Of a stretch of 64,000 nt of DNA, positions 44,590 to 52,735 are shown in pieces. Every line of letters begins with the position of its first letter. Within the stretch, counting starts at the first letter, position 1. The notes below the pieces were generated by a model. The model saw only the letters and a program-made list of their open reading frames with translations, was not told the DNA's origin and made no database searches. Position numbers and translations under genes: made by a program. Source of the stretch: Gracilibacillus orientalis (lineage in GTDB: Bacteria > Bacillota > Bacilli > Bacillales > Amphibacillaceae); the NCBI RefSeq assembly GCF_900114645.1, contig NZ_FOTR01000003.1, positions 434,001 to 498,000 of the forward strand, read 5' to 3'.

Positions 44590-44663
44590 GACCCCGTAGC
44601 TCAGTAGGATAGAGCACTTCTCTCCTAAAGAAGGTGTCGGAGGTTCGAATCCTCTCGGGGTCG
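44590..44663 (+). tRNA. tRNA-Arg (anticodon CCU)
   Basis: Acceptor stem GACCCCG/CGGGGTC, D-arm with GTAGCTCAGT, anticodon loop CTCCTAA (CCT) and T-loop TTCGAAT. The 3' CCA is not encoded: the discriminator G is followed by TTA. Confidence 0.95.
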
Positions 44664-44706
44664 TTATTTTCAGAAAGATGAATAACCTTATCCCTATGTT
44701 CCACTT

Positions 44707-44871
44707 TTATTTGAATAATAGGAACCAGATGGAGAAGAAGGCTACGATCGGCATGAGGATTACGATAGCGATACCGCCTGTCTTATTTCCTTCTTGAAAT
44801 GTCTCTTTGCTATGAATGATCATCCGATAGCATATGAAAATGGTTATTAATATTATCATGATATTCCACAA
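44707..44871 (-). CDS. Small two-helix membrane protein after gerC (candidate GerD-type '2Tm' subunit)
   Basis: A 54-residue frame starts at TTG two bases from the gerC stop codon. Its ribosome site GAGGTGAGGG lies inside the end of gerC. The protein has two hydrophobic segments (about residues 2-19 and 33-53) separated by a polar loop SKETFQEGNKTGG. Small two-transmembrane proteins encoded beside gerA-type operons (2Tm or D subunits) are known to modulate germinant receptors. The assignment rests on position, size and topology. Confidence 0.65.
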   Translation of the reverse strand: MWNIMIILITIFICYRMIIHSKETFQEGNKTGGIAIVILMPIVAFFSIWFLLFK

Positions 44872-44872
44872 T

Positions 44873-46120
44873 TTAATCCCTCACCTCATCTAAATGAGAA
44901 TCATCTAACATCTTTCCGAATTCTAACTTGTCTATATAGTAAGTGACATTAATTTTTGCGTTGGGATATATTTTTTTATGCCAGTCTGCTTTTTCATAGG
45001 ATTTAACATCTTTAAAATGCTTGCGAATATATAAAGACCAATAAAAAGGATCTGACCGATATTCTTCTTGTGATTTTTTAATTAAGGTATTTGTCTTTTC
45101 CTCTAATCGTTGAATGATGGATTCTTCCAAAACTTTTTGTTTATCTTTGTTTTGCGTGTATCCAATTAGACTGGGGATAGCTATAATTTCCGCCTGAAAA
45201 TGAACTTTTACGTCAATTTCTGTTGGTTTATCTTTATGATAGTTTATATTAATAGATGGTTTTTGTTTTTGCGAATATTCATATGAAATACGGTATTCGG
45301 GCATTAAAGGATCGGGAATCGTAGCAAGATAATCCCCCATCTCTAATGTGTTATCTAACGTTTGTGCAATCCTGCTTTCTTCTCCATTCAAAATATCTAT
45401 CATTTGTCCTTCTTTAAAGACGGCTGAACCCATAAATTGTGTCGGAGAACCACCGATTTGTGGAATTTCTCCAGCAATATATTGATCTTCAAAACCTCTC
45501 TCATTTTTTTTCTCATCCGATTGATCGGTGGTGGCATAAATAGCTAAGAAAAGATCTGCATCTCCTTCTGTAATTTGAAAAAAACGGTGTAAAGTTGCTC
45601 GAGGAATGATACCTGTTTGGTTCGCACGGCTCAGCATAAATTGATAATATTTATGTGGTCTTTTTTCCATGATTGGTTCATTGTTATTAATAAAATCAGT
45701 TGCTGATTCTTTAGATATAACCAGTTGAACCCCTCTTCGTATTTGAGGTGTTCTAGAAGCAGACTGAATAACACGAAGGAAATCTTCGGATCGGGCTGCT
45801 TCTTCTGAAGCAATAATAATTCTTGTATGATCTAACGTGATTTTTTTCGAAACAAATGAATTTGCTGTGTACGTTGCAGTTAAAATATCTGCTCCGTTAA
45901 CCGTTACTATTTCAGTCGGTGGTTCATCAGGCCCACTTTGAATGGCAGAGGAACCCACTTCAGGGTTGGCAATTTGATAAGTAAAGGCATATACTCCCTT
46001 TTGATCTGTGTTGTCAATACCAATTGCAATAACATAAGATTGTTGCTCTAATTCAATTCGATCATTACAACCTGCTAGCAGGATGACAAAACCTAATACA
46101 ATCAATAGTTTTTTTTTCAT
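44873..46120 (-). CDS. gerC: Germinant receptor lipoprotein GerC (Ger(x)C family)
   Basis: Outer lipoprotein subunit of a spore nutrient-germinant receptor on the inner spore membrane. It has 415 residues. The lipoprotein signal MKKKLLIVLGFVILLAGC has Cys at about 18. The Ger(x)C N-terminal domain (AIGIDNTDQKGVYAFTYQIANP) and C-terminal domain follow. The ATG at 46120 overlaps the gerB stop by four bases. B. subtilis names cannot fix which receptor (A, B, K or other) it is. Confidence 0.9.
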   Translation of the reverse strand: MKKKLLIVLGFVILLAGCNDRIELEQQSYVIAIGIDNTDQKGVYAFTYQIANPEVGSSAIQSGPDEPPTEIVTVNGADILTATYTANSFVSKKITLDHTRIIIASEEAARSEDFLRVIQSASRTPQIRRGVQLVISKESATDFINNNEPIMEKRPHKYYQFMLSRANQTGIIPRATLHRFFQITEGDADLFLAIYATTDQSDEKKNERGFEDQYIAGEIPQIGGSPTQFMGSAVFKEGQMIDILNGEESRIAQTLDNTLEMGDYLATIPDPLMPEYRISYEYSQKQKPSININYHKDKPTEIDVKVHFQAEIIAIPSLIGYTQNKDKQKVLEESIIQRLEEKTNTLIKKSQEEYRSDPFYWSLYIRKHFKDVKSYEKADWHKKIYPNAKINVTYYIDKLEFGKMLDDSHLDEVRD

Positions 46121-47205
46121 TGTTTTAAGTCTCCTTTGCCCCATGCGATTATCCATAGTACAAATGGAAAAATAATAAAAAAGGGTGACATAATCGTTAG
46201 TAAAGTTTCTCGAAAAACTAACTCGTTTATAACCGAATTAAATGGTGAGAGACCAATTATTATAACTAAAAAACTGAATGGTAAAAGCAGAGGTTCAAAA
46301 TTACGAATTGCAAATATCTCACCAAAAATCCATGTAGTAATATAGATAAAGATAATGAACTTTATAAAAGCTGCAAATAACCAGAAAATCATAAAGATTG
46401 TTTCAATATTAGTTAAAAAATTACCGAGATTAATATATTGAGTAATGTCATGAAAAGGAAATTGGATTTTTTTAATCGAATTATAGTCAAACACAGAAGC
46501 ATAGACAAAATAAAATATAGTAATTTCCAAGAGGACAATAATACTGGCTAGCAAAATCCCTTTTCGAAACATGGAGGTTCTTTTCGCAGATTGATACGCA
46601 ATTAATAGGAAAAACAATTCCGCAAAAATGCCTGCCTTTTTAACTCCTTCTGATAAAACAACTGGAAGACTGGCACCAAAAATAGGAAAGATACGTTGAA
46701 CAACGATGTCTCCGTAAATAAGTATGAGCACTAGGACGAATGCTGCCTTAATGGTGAAAAGAGTAATCCAAGATGTAAATCCAATTACTTCAATCCCTTT
46801 TTTGGCTCCGATAAAGACAACAGCAATAAATACAAAATAAATCAAATCAGTTGGAGACTCAGGGAAATACAGTAACTTGATTTGTTCAATATAGTTACGG
46901 CTGTCTAGTGTCAGTGTCAAAAAAGCAAATATAAATAACAGGATACCAACGCATTTACCTATCCATTTGCCTGTTAAAGACTCCAGTAACTCTACAATAT
47001 TTTTATCTTGATACTTTTTAAGCAGGTAAAGCATGATAAGAAAGCTAGGTAAAATACAGATAAAAGAAAGTAAAGGGATCAACCAAAATCCATTTTGTGC
47101 TTTTTGAGCCATTAAAGCTGGAGTTGAATCTGATAATTTAATTCCAACTAAAATAAGGGTCATTGCTAATATTTCTTTTAATCGTAAAAATCCCTTGTTT
47201 TGCAT
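46117..47205 (-). CDS. gerB: Germinant receptor permease-like subunit GerB
   Basis: Ten-helix membrane subunit of the APC-superfamily fold that likely holds the amino-acid germinant site. It has 362 residues. Hydrophobic segments are spread over the length, with the conserved SYALGTV-like entrance replaced by VGIKLSDSTPALMAQKAQNGFWL. Middle gene of gerA-gerB-gerC, 21 bases after gerA and overlapping gerC. Confidence 0.9.
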   Translation of the reverse strand: MQNKGFLRLKEILAMTLILVGIKLSDSTPALMAQKAQNGFWLIPLLSFICILPSFLIMLYLLKKYQDKNIVELLESLTGKWIGKCVGILLFIFAFLTLTLDSRNYIEQIKLLYFPESPTDLIYFVFIAVVFIGAKKGIEVIGFTSWITLFTIKAAFVLVLILIYGDIVVQRIFPIFGASLPVVLSEGVKKAGIFAELFFLLIAYQSAKRTSMFRKGILLASIIVLLEITIFYFVYASVFDYNSIKKIQFPFHDITQYINLGNFLTNIETIFMIFWLFAAFIKFIIFIYITTWIFGEIFAIRNFEPLLLPFSFLVIIIGLSPFNSVINELVFRETLLTIMSPFFIIFPFVLWIIAWGKGDLKQ

Positions 47206-47226
47206 CCTGTTTCACCTGCTTAAGTA

Positions 47227-48714
47227 TTATTTAGACTTTTTTTGTACATCTTTTGGATGTAAATAATTCGGGCGGAAAATTTCTTTTTTTATTGGCTTAC
47301 GAAAAACCGTGTCCTCAGATGATAAAAAATGTGGAGACATCGGTGAAAAGAAAGGAATGCCAAATGATTTAATGGATGCAGCATACATAAAAAATAGTAA
47401 AAAGGCTCCTGTTAATGCGAGCATTCCGAATGCCCCAGCTGCCAGAATGAATATAAAACGCATAAGTCGAACGGTAAAATTAATGTTTATATCTGCTAAA
47501 GCAAACGATGATAAACCTGATAGTGCGGCAACAATTACAATGATTGGACTAATAATATTTGCTTGTACCGCTGCTTGTCCTAAAATTAAAGCCCCTACAA
47601 TACCGATGGTTGGGCCTAATGGGTTAGGGATACGAAGACCTGCTTCACGAATGAGCTCAAAGGCAATCTCCATAATTAATACTTCAACTATTAAGGGAAA
47701 AGGAACCCGTTCCCTAGAGGCGGTAATCGCTAATAATAGATCAGGTGGAATCATTTCACTGTGGAAATTGGAAATTGCCACATAGCTAGCAGATATTAAT
47801 AAAGTTAAATAAAAACAAAATAGTCGAATTGCTCTGGTGAAATTCCCATAAAAAAACCGTAAATAACGGTCTTCAGGTGAATGAAAGAAAGACCAAAAGG
47901 TGACTGGTACAATTAAACAGGCAGACGAACTATCCATTAATAAAATGATAAACCCGTCTTCCAGATAGGAACTGGCTTTATCAGGTTTTTCTGTGTACAA
48001 CACGGTAGGAATTAGAGAGTATGGACGCTCTTCAATATATTGTTCCAAAATTTCAATATTGCGTACGTTATCCGTTGCAATCTGTTCCAGTCGTGACCTT
48101 ACATTTTCTAGAATGTCTTCATTTACTAAATCTTTAATATAGACTAAATTTACTTCATTTTTCGATCGTTCACCGGTTTGAACTCCCTCATTAATCAAAT
48201 GATTATTATGGAGTTGTTTGCGAATTAAAGAAATATTACTATTTAATGATTCCGTAAAAGCCTCTTGTGGTCCTTTAATGGTGTTTTCATTCTCGGTAAT
48301 TGATATGTTTCGATGCGCAAAATCGGCGACATCCATTGCATAAGCAGTATCATCTCCATCGATAAGAAGTATAATTTTCCCACTATTGATGTTTTGAATG
48401 ATTTTTTCAAAGTTATCCACTTCTTCAATATTTTCAATCGAGACAACATTGTTTACCGATTCTCCGCTTCTTTCAAGTAAAGGTTTTATCACATGTAAGT
48501 TAATCATTGGTCCATTTACTATCGAACTGTAATAAAAAAGACAAGCGTCCTTTTTATTAAAATGTATTTGAATAGTGCGCATTGCAAAATCTTTATTGAC
48601 TCCGTAAGAGAATAATTGTTTGGATTCTTGAATATTGTCTTGTAGTGAAGTAGATATTTTTTTGTGTTTTGATGGTGTCTGAGACTTCTTTGATTGTTTG
48701 AAAGATCGAACCAC
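47227..48714 (-). CDS. gerA: Germinant receptor subunit GerA
   Basis: Receptor subunit with a large N-terminal cytosolic domain and C-terminal membrane helices. It has 495 residues from the GTG at 48714; a GTG three codons earlier overlaps GAGGTG. The SRREVPFP-like conserved motif is seen as ASRERVPFPLIVEVLIMEIAFELIREAGLRIPNPLGPTIGIVGALILGQAAVQA (residues about 325-385). Recent work on the family treats this subunit as an ion channel component. Confidence 0.92.
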   Translation of the reverse strand: MVRSFKQSKKSQTPSKHKKISTSLQDNIQESKQLFSYGVNKDFAMRTIQIHFNKKDACLFYYSSIVNGPMINLHVIKPLLERSGESVNNVVSIENIEEVDNFEKIIQNINSGKIILLIDGDDTAYAMDVADFAHRNISITENENTIKGPQEAFTESLNSNISLIRKQLHNNHLINEGVQTGERSKNEVNLVYIKDLVNEDILENVRSRLEQIATDNVRNIEILEQYIEERPYSLIPTVLYTEKPDKASSYLEDGFIILLMDSSSACLIVPVTFWSFFHSPEDRYLRFFYGNFTRAIRLFCFYLTLLISASYVAISNFHSEMIPPDLLLAITASRERVPFPLIVEVLIMEIAFELIREAGLRIPNPLGPTIGIVGALILGQAAVQANIISPIIVIVAALSGLSSFALADININFTVRLMRFIFILAAGAFGMLALTGAFLLFFMYAASIKSFGIPFFSPMSPHFLSSEDTVFRKPIKKEIFRPNYLHPKDVQKKSK

Positions 48715-48748
48715 ATTAAGCACCTCATTTATACAACTTTCTAGAGGT

Positions 48749-48777
48749 TAATATGTGCAAACTTAACCAAATTATGT
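48749..48777 (-). promoter_or_regulatory. Candidate sigma-G promoter of the ger operon
   Basis: On the minus strand CATATTA (48749-48755) fits the sigma-G -10 CATWHTA. ACATA (48773-48777) lies 17 bases before it, one mismatch from the -35 GHATR. This would give forespore expression, as known for ger operons. Confidence 0.5.
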
Positions 48778-48803
48778 GGTTACCAATATTAATATGGTAT
48801 TAC

Positions 48804-48840
48804 TTGCGTTCTCAGCTGAATTCGTTACAATATATTGTAA
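48804..48840 (+). promoter_or_regulatory. acsA promoter with overlapping 16-bp palindrome
   Basis: TTGCGT (48804-48809), 16 bases, TACAAT (48826-48831). The -10 is embedded in a perfect palindrome TTACAATATATTGTAA (48825-48840), a candidate operator of unknown regulator. Confidence 0.55.
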
Positions 48841-48892
48841 GGGGTTTCAATCATTTGTTGGTAAACATTACAATTTTTGAAGAGGTGATAGG

Positions 48893-50611
48893 ATGGATAT
48901 GACAAAAGTTCAGCCAAGATCAGGAAAGCATAATGTAGAAGATCTTGATGTACTAAGAGAAGGTTTCGACTGGGAGGAAATGAAGAAAGACTTTAGCTGG
49001 TATAAAACAGGTAAGGTGAATGCTGCTTATGAAGCAATTGACCGTCATGCAGAAAATCCTAATAAAAAAGACCAAGTGGCATTGTTATATTCCGCACCAG
49101 ACCGAGAAGAAAGTATCACATTTGATCAATTAAGCAAACAAAGTAATAAAACCGCAAATATATTTAAAAAGTATGGGATTCAAAAAGGGGATCGTGTTTT
49201 CTTATTCATGCCAAGGAGTCCGGAGTTTTATGCAAACTTTTTTGGTATTCTAAAAGTAGGTGCGATTGCTGGACCATTGTTTGAGGCTTTTATGGAACAA
49301 GCGGTTCGAGATCGTTTGGAAGATAGTGAAGCAACGATGTTAATTACAACACCTGAATTATTAAGCCGTGTACCTGTCAGTGATCTACCGAATTTAAAAC
49401 AAATAGTCTTAGTAGGCGCTAATGGTGATACAGAAGGTGATAACTATATTAATTTTGAAGAAGAAATGGCAGAAGCATCTGAAAACTTTGATATTGAATG
49501 GGTAGATAGAGAAGATGGAATGCTTATTCATTATACATCCGGCTCAACTGGTAAGCCAAAAGGTGTTTATCATGTTCATAATGCGATGATTCAACATTAC
49601 GCAACAGGTAAATGGGTAATTGATTTTAAGGATGACGATATTTACTGGTGTACAGCTGATCCTGGCTGGGTAACAGGTACAAGTTATGGGATTTTTGCTC
49701 CATGGTTAAATGGTGTGACCAATGTAATAAGAGGTGGCCGTTTTTCACCTGAATCTTGGTATGAAACTTTAGATAAACATAATGTAACGATTTGGTATAC
49801 AGCGCCCACCGCTTTACGTAAATTTGTAAGTGCTGGTGATGAAGTGGTCAAACAATACGATTTATCAAGTTTACGCCATGTCATGAGTGTAGGTGAACCT
49901 TTAAATCCAGAGGTTATTACATGGGCATTGCGTGTACTTGATTTACGCATCCATGATACGTGGTGGATGACAGAAACAGGTGCCATGTTAATTGTTAACT
50001 TGCCAAGTATGGAAATTCGCCCAGGTTCAATGGGAAGACCTATTCCAGGGGTGGAAGCAGCCATTGTTGATAATGAAGGCAATGAGTTACCACCTAATCA
50101 AATGGGGAATTTAGCAATTAAAAAAGGTTGGCCATCGATGATGCGTGCAATCTGGAAGAACCCGGGTAAATTTGAGAGTTATTTTATTAACGGTTGGTAC
50201 GTATCGGGAGATAGTGCCTATATGGATGAAGATGGTTACTTCTGGTTCCAAGGTCGGTTAGATGATGTTATTAATACGTCTGGTGAACGAGTCGGACCAT
50301 TTGAAGTGGAAAGTAAATTAATTGAGCACAAAGCAGTAGCAGAAGCTGGTGTTATTGGTAAACCAGATCCGGAACGTGGGGAAATTATTAAAGCATTTAT
50401 TACACTAAATCCGGGTTATGAGTCTTCTGATGAATTATTAGAAGATATTCGTCAGTTTGTGAAAACAGGCTTAAGCGCCCATGCTGCTCCTCGTGAAATT
50501 GAAATTAAGGATAGTATTCCTAAGACACGAAGCGGTAAAATTATGCGCAGACTGTTAAAATCATGGGAATTAGGCCTGCCAACAGGCGACACCTCAACAT
50601 TAGAAGAATAA
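48893..50611 (+). CDS. acsA: Acetyl-coenzyme A synthetase
   Basis: Activates acetate to acetyl-CoA through acetyl-AMP, in acetate use and acetate scavenging. It has 572 residues, equal in length to B. subtilis AcsA. The adenylate-forming P-loop is YTSGSTGKPKGV, A5 is TWWMTETG, and the catalytic acetylatable Lys is in PKTRSGKIMRR. The C-terminal KSWELGLPTGDTSTLEE closely resembles AcsA. Such enzymes are switched off by Lys acetylation by AcuA; that system is not in view. AGAGGTGATAGG precedes the ATG. Confidence 0.93.
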   Translation: MDMTKVQPRSGKHNVEDLDVLREGFDWEEMKKDFSWYKTGKVNAAYEAIDRHAENPNKKDQVALLYSAPDREESITFDQLSKQSNKTANIFKKYGIQKGDRVFLFMPRSPEFYANFFGILKVGAIAGPLFEAFMEQAVRDRLEDSEATMLITTPELLSRVPVSDLPNLKQIVLVGANGDTEGDNYINFEEEMAEASENFDIEWVDREDGMLIHYTSGSTGKPKGVYHVHNAMIQHYATGKWVIDFKDDDIYWCTADPGWVTGTSYGIFAPWLNGVTNVIRGGRFSPESWYETLDKHNVTIWYTAPTALRKFVSAGDEVVKQYDLSSLRHVMSVGEPLNPEVITWALRVLDLRIHDTWWMTETGAMLIVNLPSMEIRPGSMGRPIPGVEAAIVDNEGNELPPNQMGNLAIKKGWPSMMRAIWKNPGKFESYFINGWYVSGDSAYMDEDGYFWFQGRLDDVINTSGERVGPFEVESKLIEHKAVAEAGVIGKPDPERGEIIKAFITLNPGYESSDELLEDIRQFVKTGLSAHAAPREIEIKDSIPKTRSGKIMRRLLKSWELGLPTGDTSTLEE

Positions 50612-50616
50612 ATAGG

Positions 50617-50645
50617 AAGGCTAGCATAAATGATGCTAGCCTTTT
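50617..50645 (+). terminator. Terminator of acsA
   Basis: AAGGCTAGCAT and ATGCTAGCCTT form an 11-bp stem with a short loop and TTTT tail. Confidence 0.9.
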
Positions 50646-50801
50646 AGCTTGTGGAGAAAGAAGAAATTTCCTCTATCAGCTTTTTAATAAGATAAGAATA
50701 TATAATTATGTACCCAAATATAAACTGTTTAGTAACTTTTGCGTAGATTTGAGATTTGCTTTCTTCCATTCCTTCGTAGATGAGAGCTTATCCATTTTTT
50801 C

Positions 50802-52028
50802 TTACCATGCCTCTAAATCCCCTTGTGGTCCGAAGAATTCATAATGTATATCTTCTGCGTTCACTTGCCAATCCTTTAATGCCTTATAGATTACCTTCAT
50901 AAATGGTTTAGGACCACAAAAGTAGAAAGAGGCTTCATTTGTTGGTAAAACAGTCTGTAACCATGCTAAATCAACAAAACCTATCTTATCACAAGCATTA
51001 ACATCTTCTGGCTTTTCATAAATGGTAAAAGTATGGACATGGTCATTCTGATCCGCAATTTGTTTTACAGTATCCTTTAAACCATGTACACCTTCGTTTT
51101 GTGCTGCATGAATATAATATACTTCACGATTAGGTTGTTGTGTTACTACTGTTTCCAACATACTTGTTAATGGTGTTAAACCAACACCACCACTGATTAA
51201 TACTAAGGGCTTTTTCTCCTGATTGAGCACAAAATCTCCTGATGGTGCACTAAGTTCTATAATATTCCCTTCATTTACTGACTCATGGAGATATGTAGAT
51301 ACTACTCCGTCAGGACTATCACCAATACTATCTTCTCTTTTAACACTAATACGGAAAAATTCCTTATTTGGTTTGCAGGACAAACTGTATTGACGCTGAC
51401 AGGTGTATGGAATGGAAGGAACATTGACTTTCACTGTTATATATTGGCCAGCTTTAAAATCTGGTAGAAGACCACTGTCTGCTGGTTTTAAATAGAAAGA
51501 GGTGATCACATCACTTTCCTTGACCTTTTGAATGACACGAAAGTCACGATATCCGACCCAGCCACCTGGTTTCTGTTCGGTTTTCTCATACATTACTTTT
51601 TCAACTTGGATAAAGGCATCAGCAATAACACCATACGCTTCTGCCCAAGCTACCATAATTTCATCTGTTGCTGTTTCTTTCAAGACATCTTTCATTGCCT
51701 TTAATAGATTATCACCAACAATTGGATAGTGCTCTGGTTTAATGTTCAGGCTCCGATGTTTATGAGCTATTTTATTTACAACAGGAAAAATGTTTTCTAA
51801 TTGATCAATATGTGCTGCCGCTGCATAGACTGCGTTTGCTAGTGCTTGAGGTTGTTCCCCTTTTTTTTGATTTGTCTGGTTAAAAATATTTTTCAATTCG
51901 GGGTGGTTGTTAAAAAGTAATTGATAAAACCGTGAAGTGATGGCTGTACCATGCTCAGCCAGTACGGGTACGGTTGCTTTAACTGTTTCAATTGTTTTTG
52001 CATCAAGCACTTGAGTAGATTTGGACAT
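50802..52028 (-). CDS. hmp: Flavohaemoglobin, nitric oxide dioxygenase
   Basis: Detoxifies nitric oxide to nitrate using O2, haem, FAD and NADPH. It has 408 residues. The globin domain includes the proximal His in NKIAHKHRSLNIKPEHYPIVG. The FAD-binding RQYSLS and NAD-binding GGVGLTPLTSML plus CGPKPFM lie in the reductase half. The ATG at 52028 follows AGGGAG. Divergent from nsrR across a NsrR operator. Confidence 0.96.
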   Translation of the reverse strand: MSKSTQVLDAKTIETVKATVPVLAEHGTAITSRFYQLLFNNHPELKNIFNQTNQKKGEQPQALANAVYAAAAHIDQLENIFPVVNKIAHKHRSLNIKPEHYPIVGDNLLKAMKDVLKETATDEIMVAWAEAYGVIADAFIQVEKVMYEKTEQKPGGWVGYRDFRVIQKVKESDVITSFYLKPADSGLLPDFKAGQYITVKVNVPSIPYTCQRQYSLSCKPNKEFFRISVKREDSIGDSPDGVVSTYLHESVNEGNIIELSAPSGDFVLNQEKKPLVLISGGVGLTPLTSMLETVVTQQPNREVYYIHAAQNEGVHGLKDTVKQIADQNDHVHTFTIYEKPEDVNACDKIGFVDLAWLQTVLPTNEASFYFCGPKPFMKVIYKALKDWQVNAEDIHYEFFGPQGDLEAW

Positions 52029-52042
52029 AACTAACACTCCCT

Positions 52043-52067
52043 AAACATGTATTTTAAATACATGTTT
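52043..52067. promoter_or_regulatory. NsrR operator at hmp
   Basis: A perfect 25-bp palindrome with half-sites AAACATGTATTT and AAATACATGTTT around a central T. It contains ATGTATTT-T-AAATACAT, matching the NsrR consensus ATGYATTT-n-AAATRCAT. It sits next to the hmp -10 and the nsrR leader. Confidence 0.9.
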
Positions 52068-52068
52068 A

Positions 52069-52098
52069 ATTATATAAGTAGTCTGGAAAGTATTTCAA
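52069..52098 (-). promoter_or_regulatory. hmp promoter
   Basis: On the minus strand TTGAAA (52093-52098) is followed after 18 bases by TATAAT (52069-52074). The NsrR operator begins immediately downstream, covering the transcription start. Confidence 0.8.
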
Positions 52099-52192
52099 TA
52101 GTCTATTGGTGATATATATGACAATTTTGTTAATACGGGATGCGGTACTTATCCTTTTCGGGTAAAATGAAGATAGAGAAAGGGAGTATACA

Positions 52193-52636
52193 ATGCGTTT
52201 AAAAAAATATACAGACTTTGCTTTGCGGGTTTTAATTTATACCGGAACAAGTGAACGGAAAGTAAGCATAAAAGAAATATCAGATACTTTTTATATATCG
52301 ACCGAGCACATACGTAAAGTAGTTCACCAATTAAGTGTGCAAGGATATATAAATACAACGCGGGGACGAAATGGCGGTATTTTGTTAATGAACGATCCGA
52401 TTGAGATAAATATAGGGGAAGTTATTCGTTTAATGGAAAACGACTTCTATTTAGTGGAATGTTTTGATGGGGATCACAATCAATGTGTGATTACACCTGC
52501 TTGTAAATTACGATCAGTAGTTGGGGAAGCGATGCGTGCATTTTTTGAAGTATTAAATCAATATACTTTAGCAGATTTGATTGAGAATAAAGATGATTTG
52601 CGAGCATTGATGGATATAACAGAGGAGCAATCATAA
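52193..52636 (+). CDS. nsrR: Nitric-oxide-sensing repressor NsrR (Rrf2 family)
   Basis: Fe-S cluster repressor that loses DNA binding on reaction with NO. It has 147 residues. A winged helix-turn-helix (about 10-65, KEISDTFYISTEHIRKVVHQL) is followed by the cluster-binding cysteines in VECFDG, NQCVITPAC. GAAAGGGAGT precedes the ATG. It is divergent from hmp, its classic target, which it likely represses along with itself. Confidence 0.92.
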   Translation: MRLKKYTDFALRVLIYTGTSERKVSIKEISDTFYISTEHIRKVVHQLSVQGYINTTRGRNGGILLMNDPIEINIGEVIRLMENDFYLVECFDGDHNQCVITPACKLRSVVGEAMRAFFEVLNQYTLADLIENKDDLRALMDITEEQS

Positions 52637-52653
52637 ATGGATTACTCCTCTGT
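52619..52653 (+). terminator. Terminator of nsrR
   Basis: ACAGAGGAG (52619-52627) and CTCCTCTGT (52645-52653) pair around a longer loop. The stop codon lies inside the loop, and a short T-run follows. Confidence 0.75.
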
Positions 52654-52678
52654 TTCGTACTATTTGCGAGACATATTG

Positions 52679-52729
52679 AACAATCCAGCACTTAAGACTG
52701 CGTGGAACAGTTTTAAGTGCTGGATTGTT
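52679..52729. terminator. Long inverted repeat between nsrR and yaaH
   Basis: ACAATCCAGCACTTAA and TTAAGTGCTGGATTGT form a 16-bp-plus stem around about 15 bases, between convergent genes. U-tracts are poor, so it may be bidirectional and weak. Confidence 0.6.
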
Positions 52730-52735
52730 AGTTAC

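Noticed and set aside
52149-52358. Minus-strand frame of 69 codons upstream of hmp
   Set aside because: Antisense to nsrR, lacks a ribosome site, and nsrR is a clear homologue.
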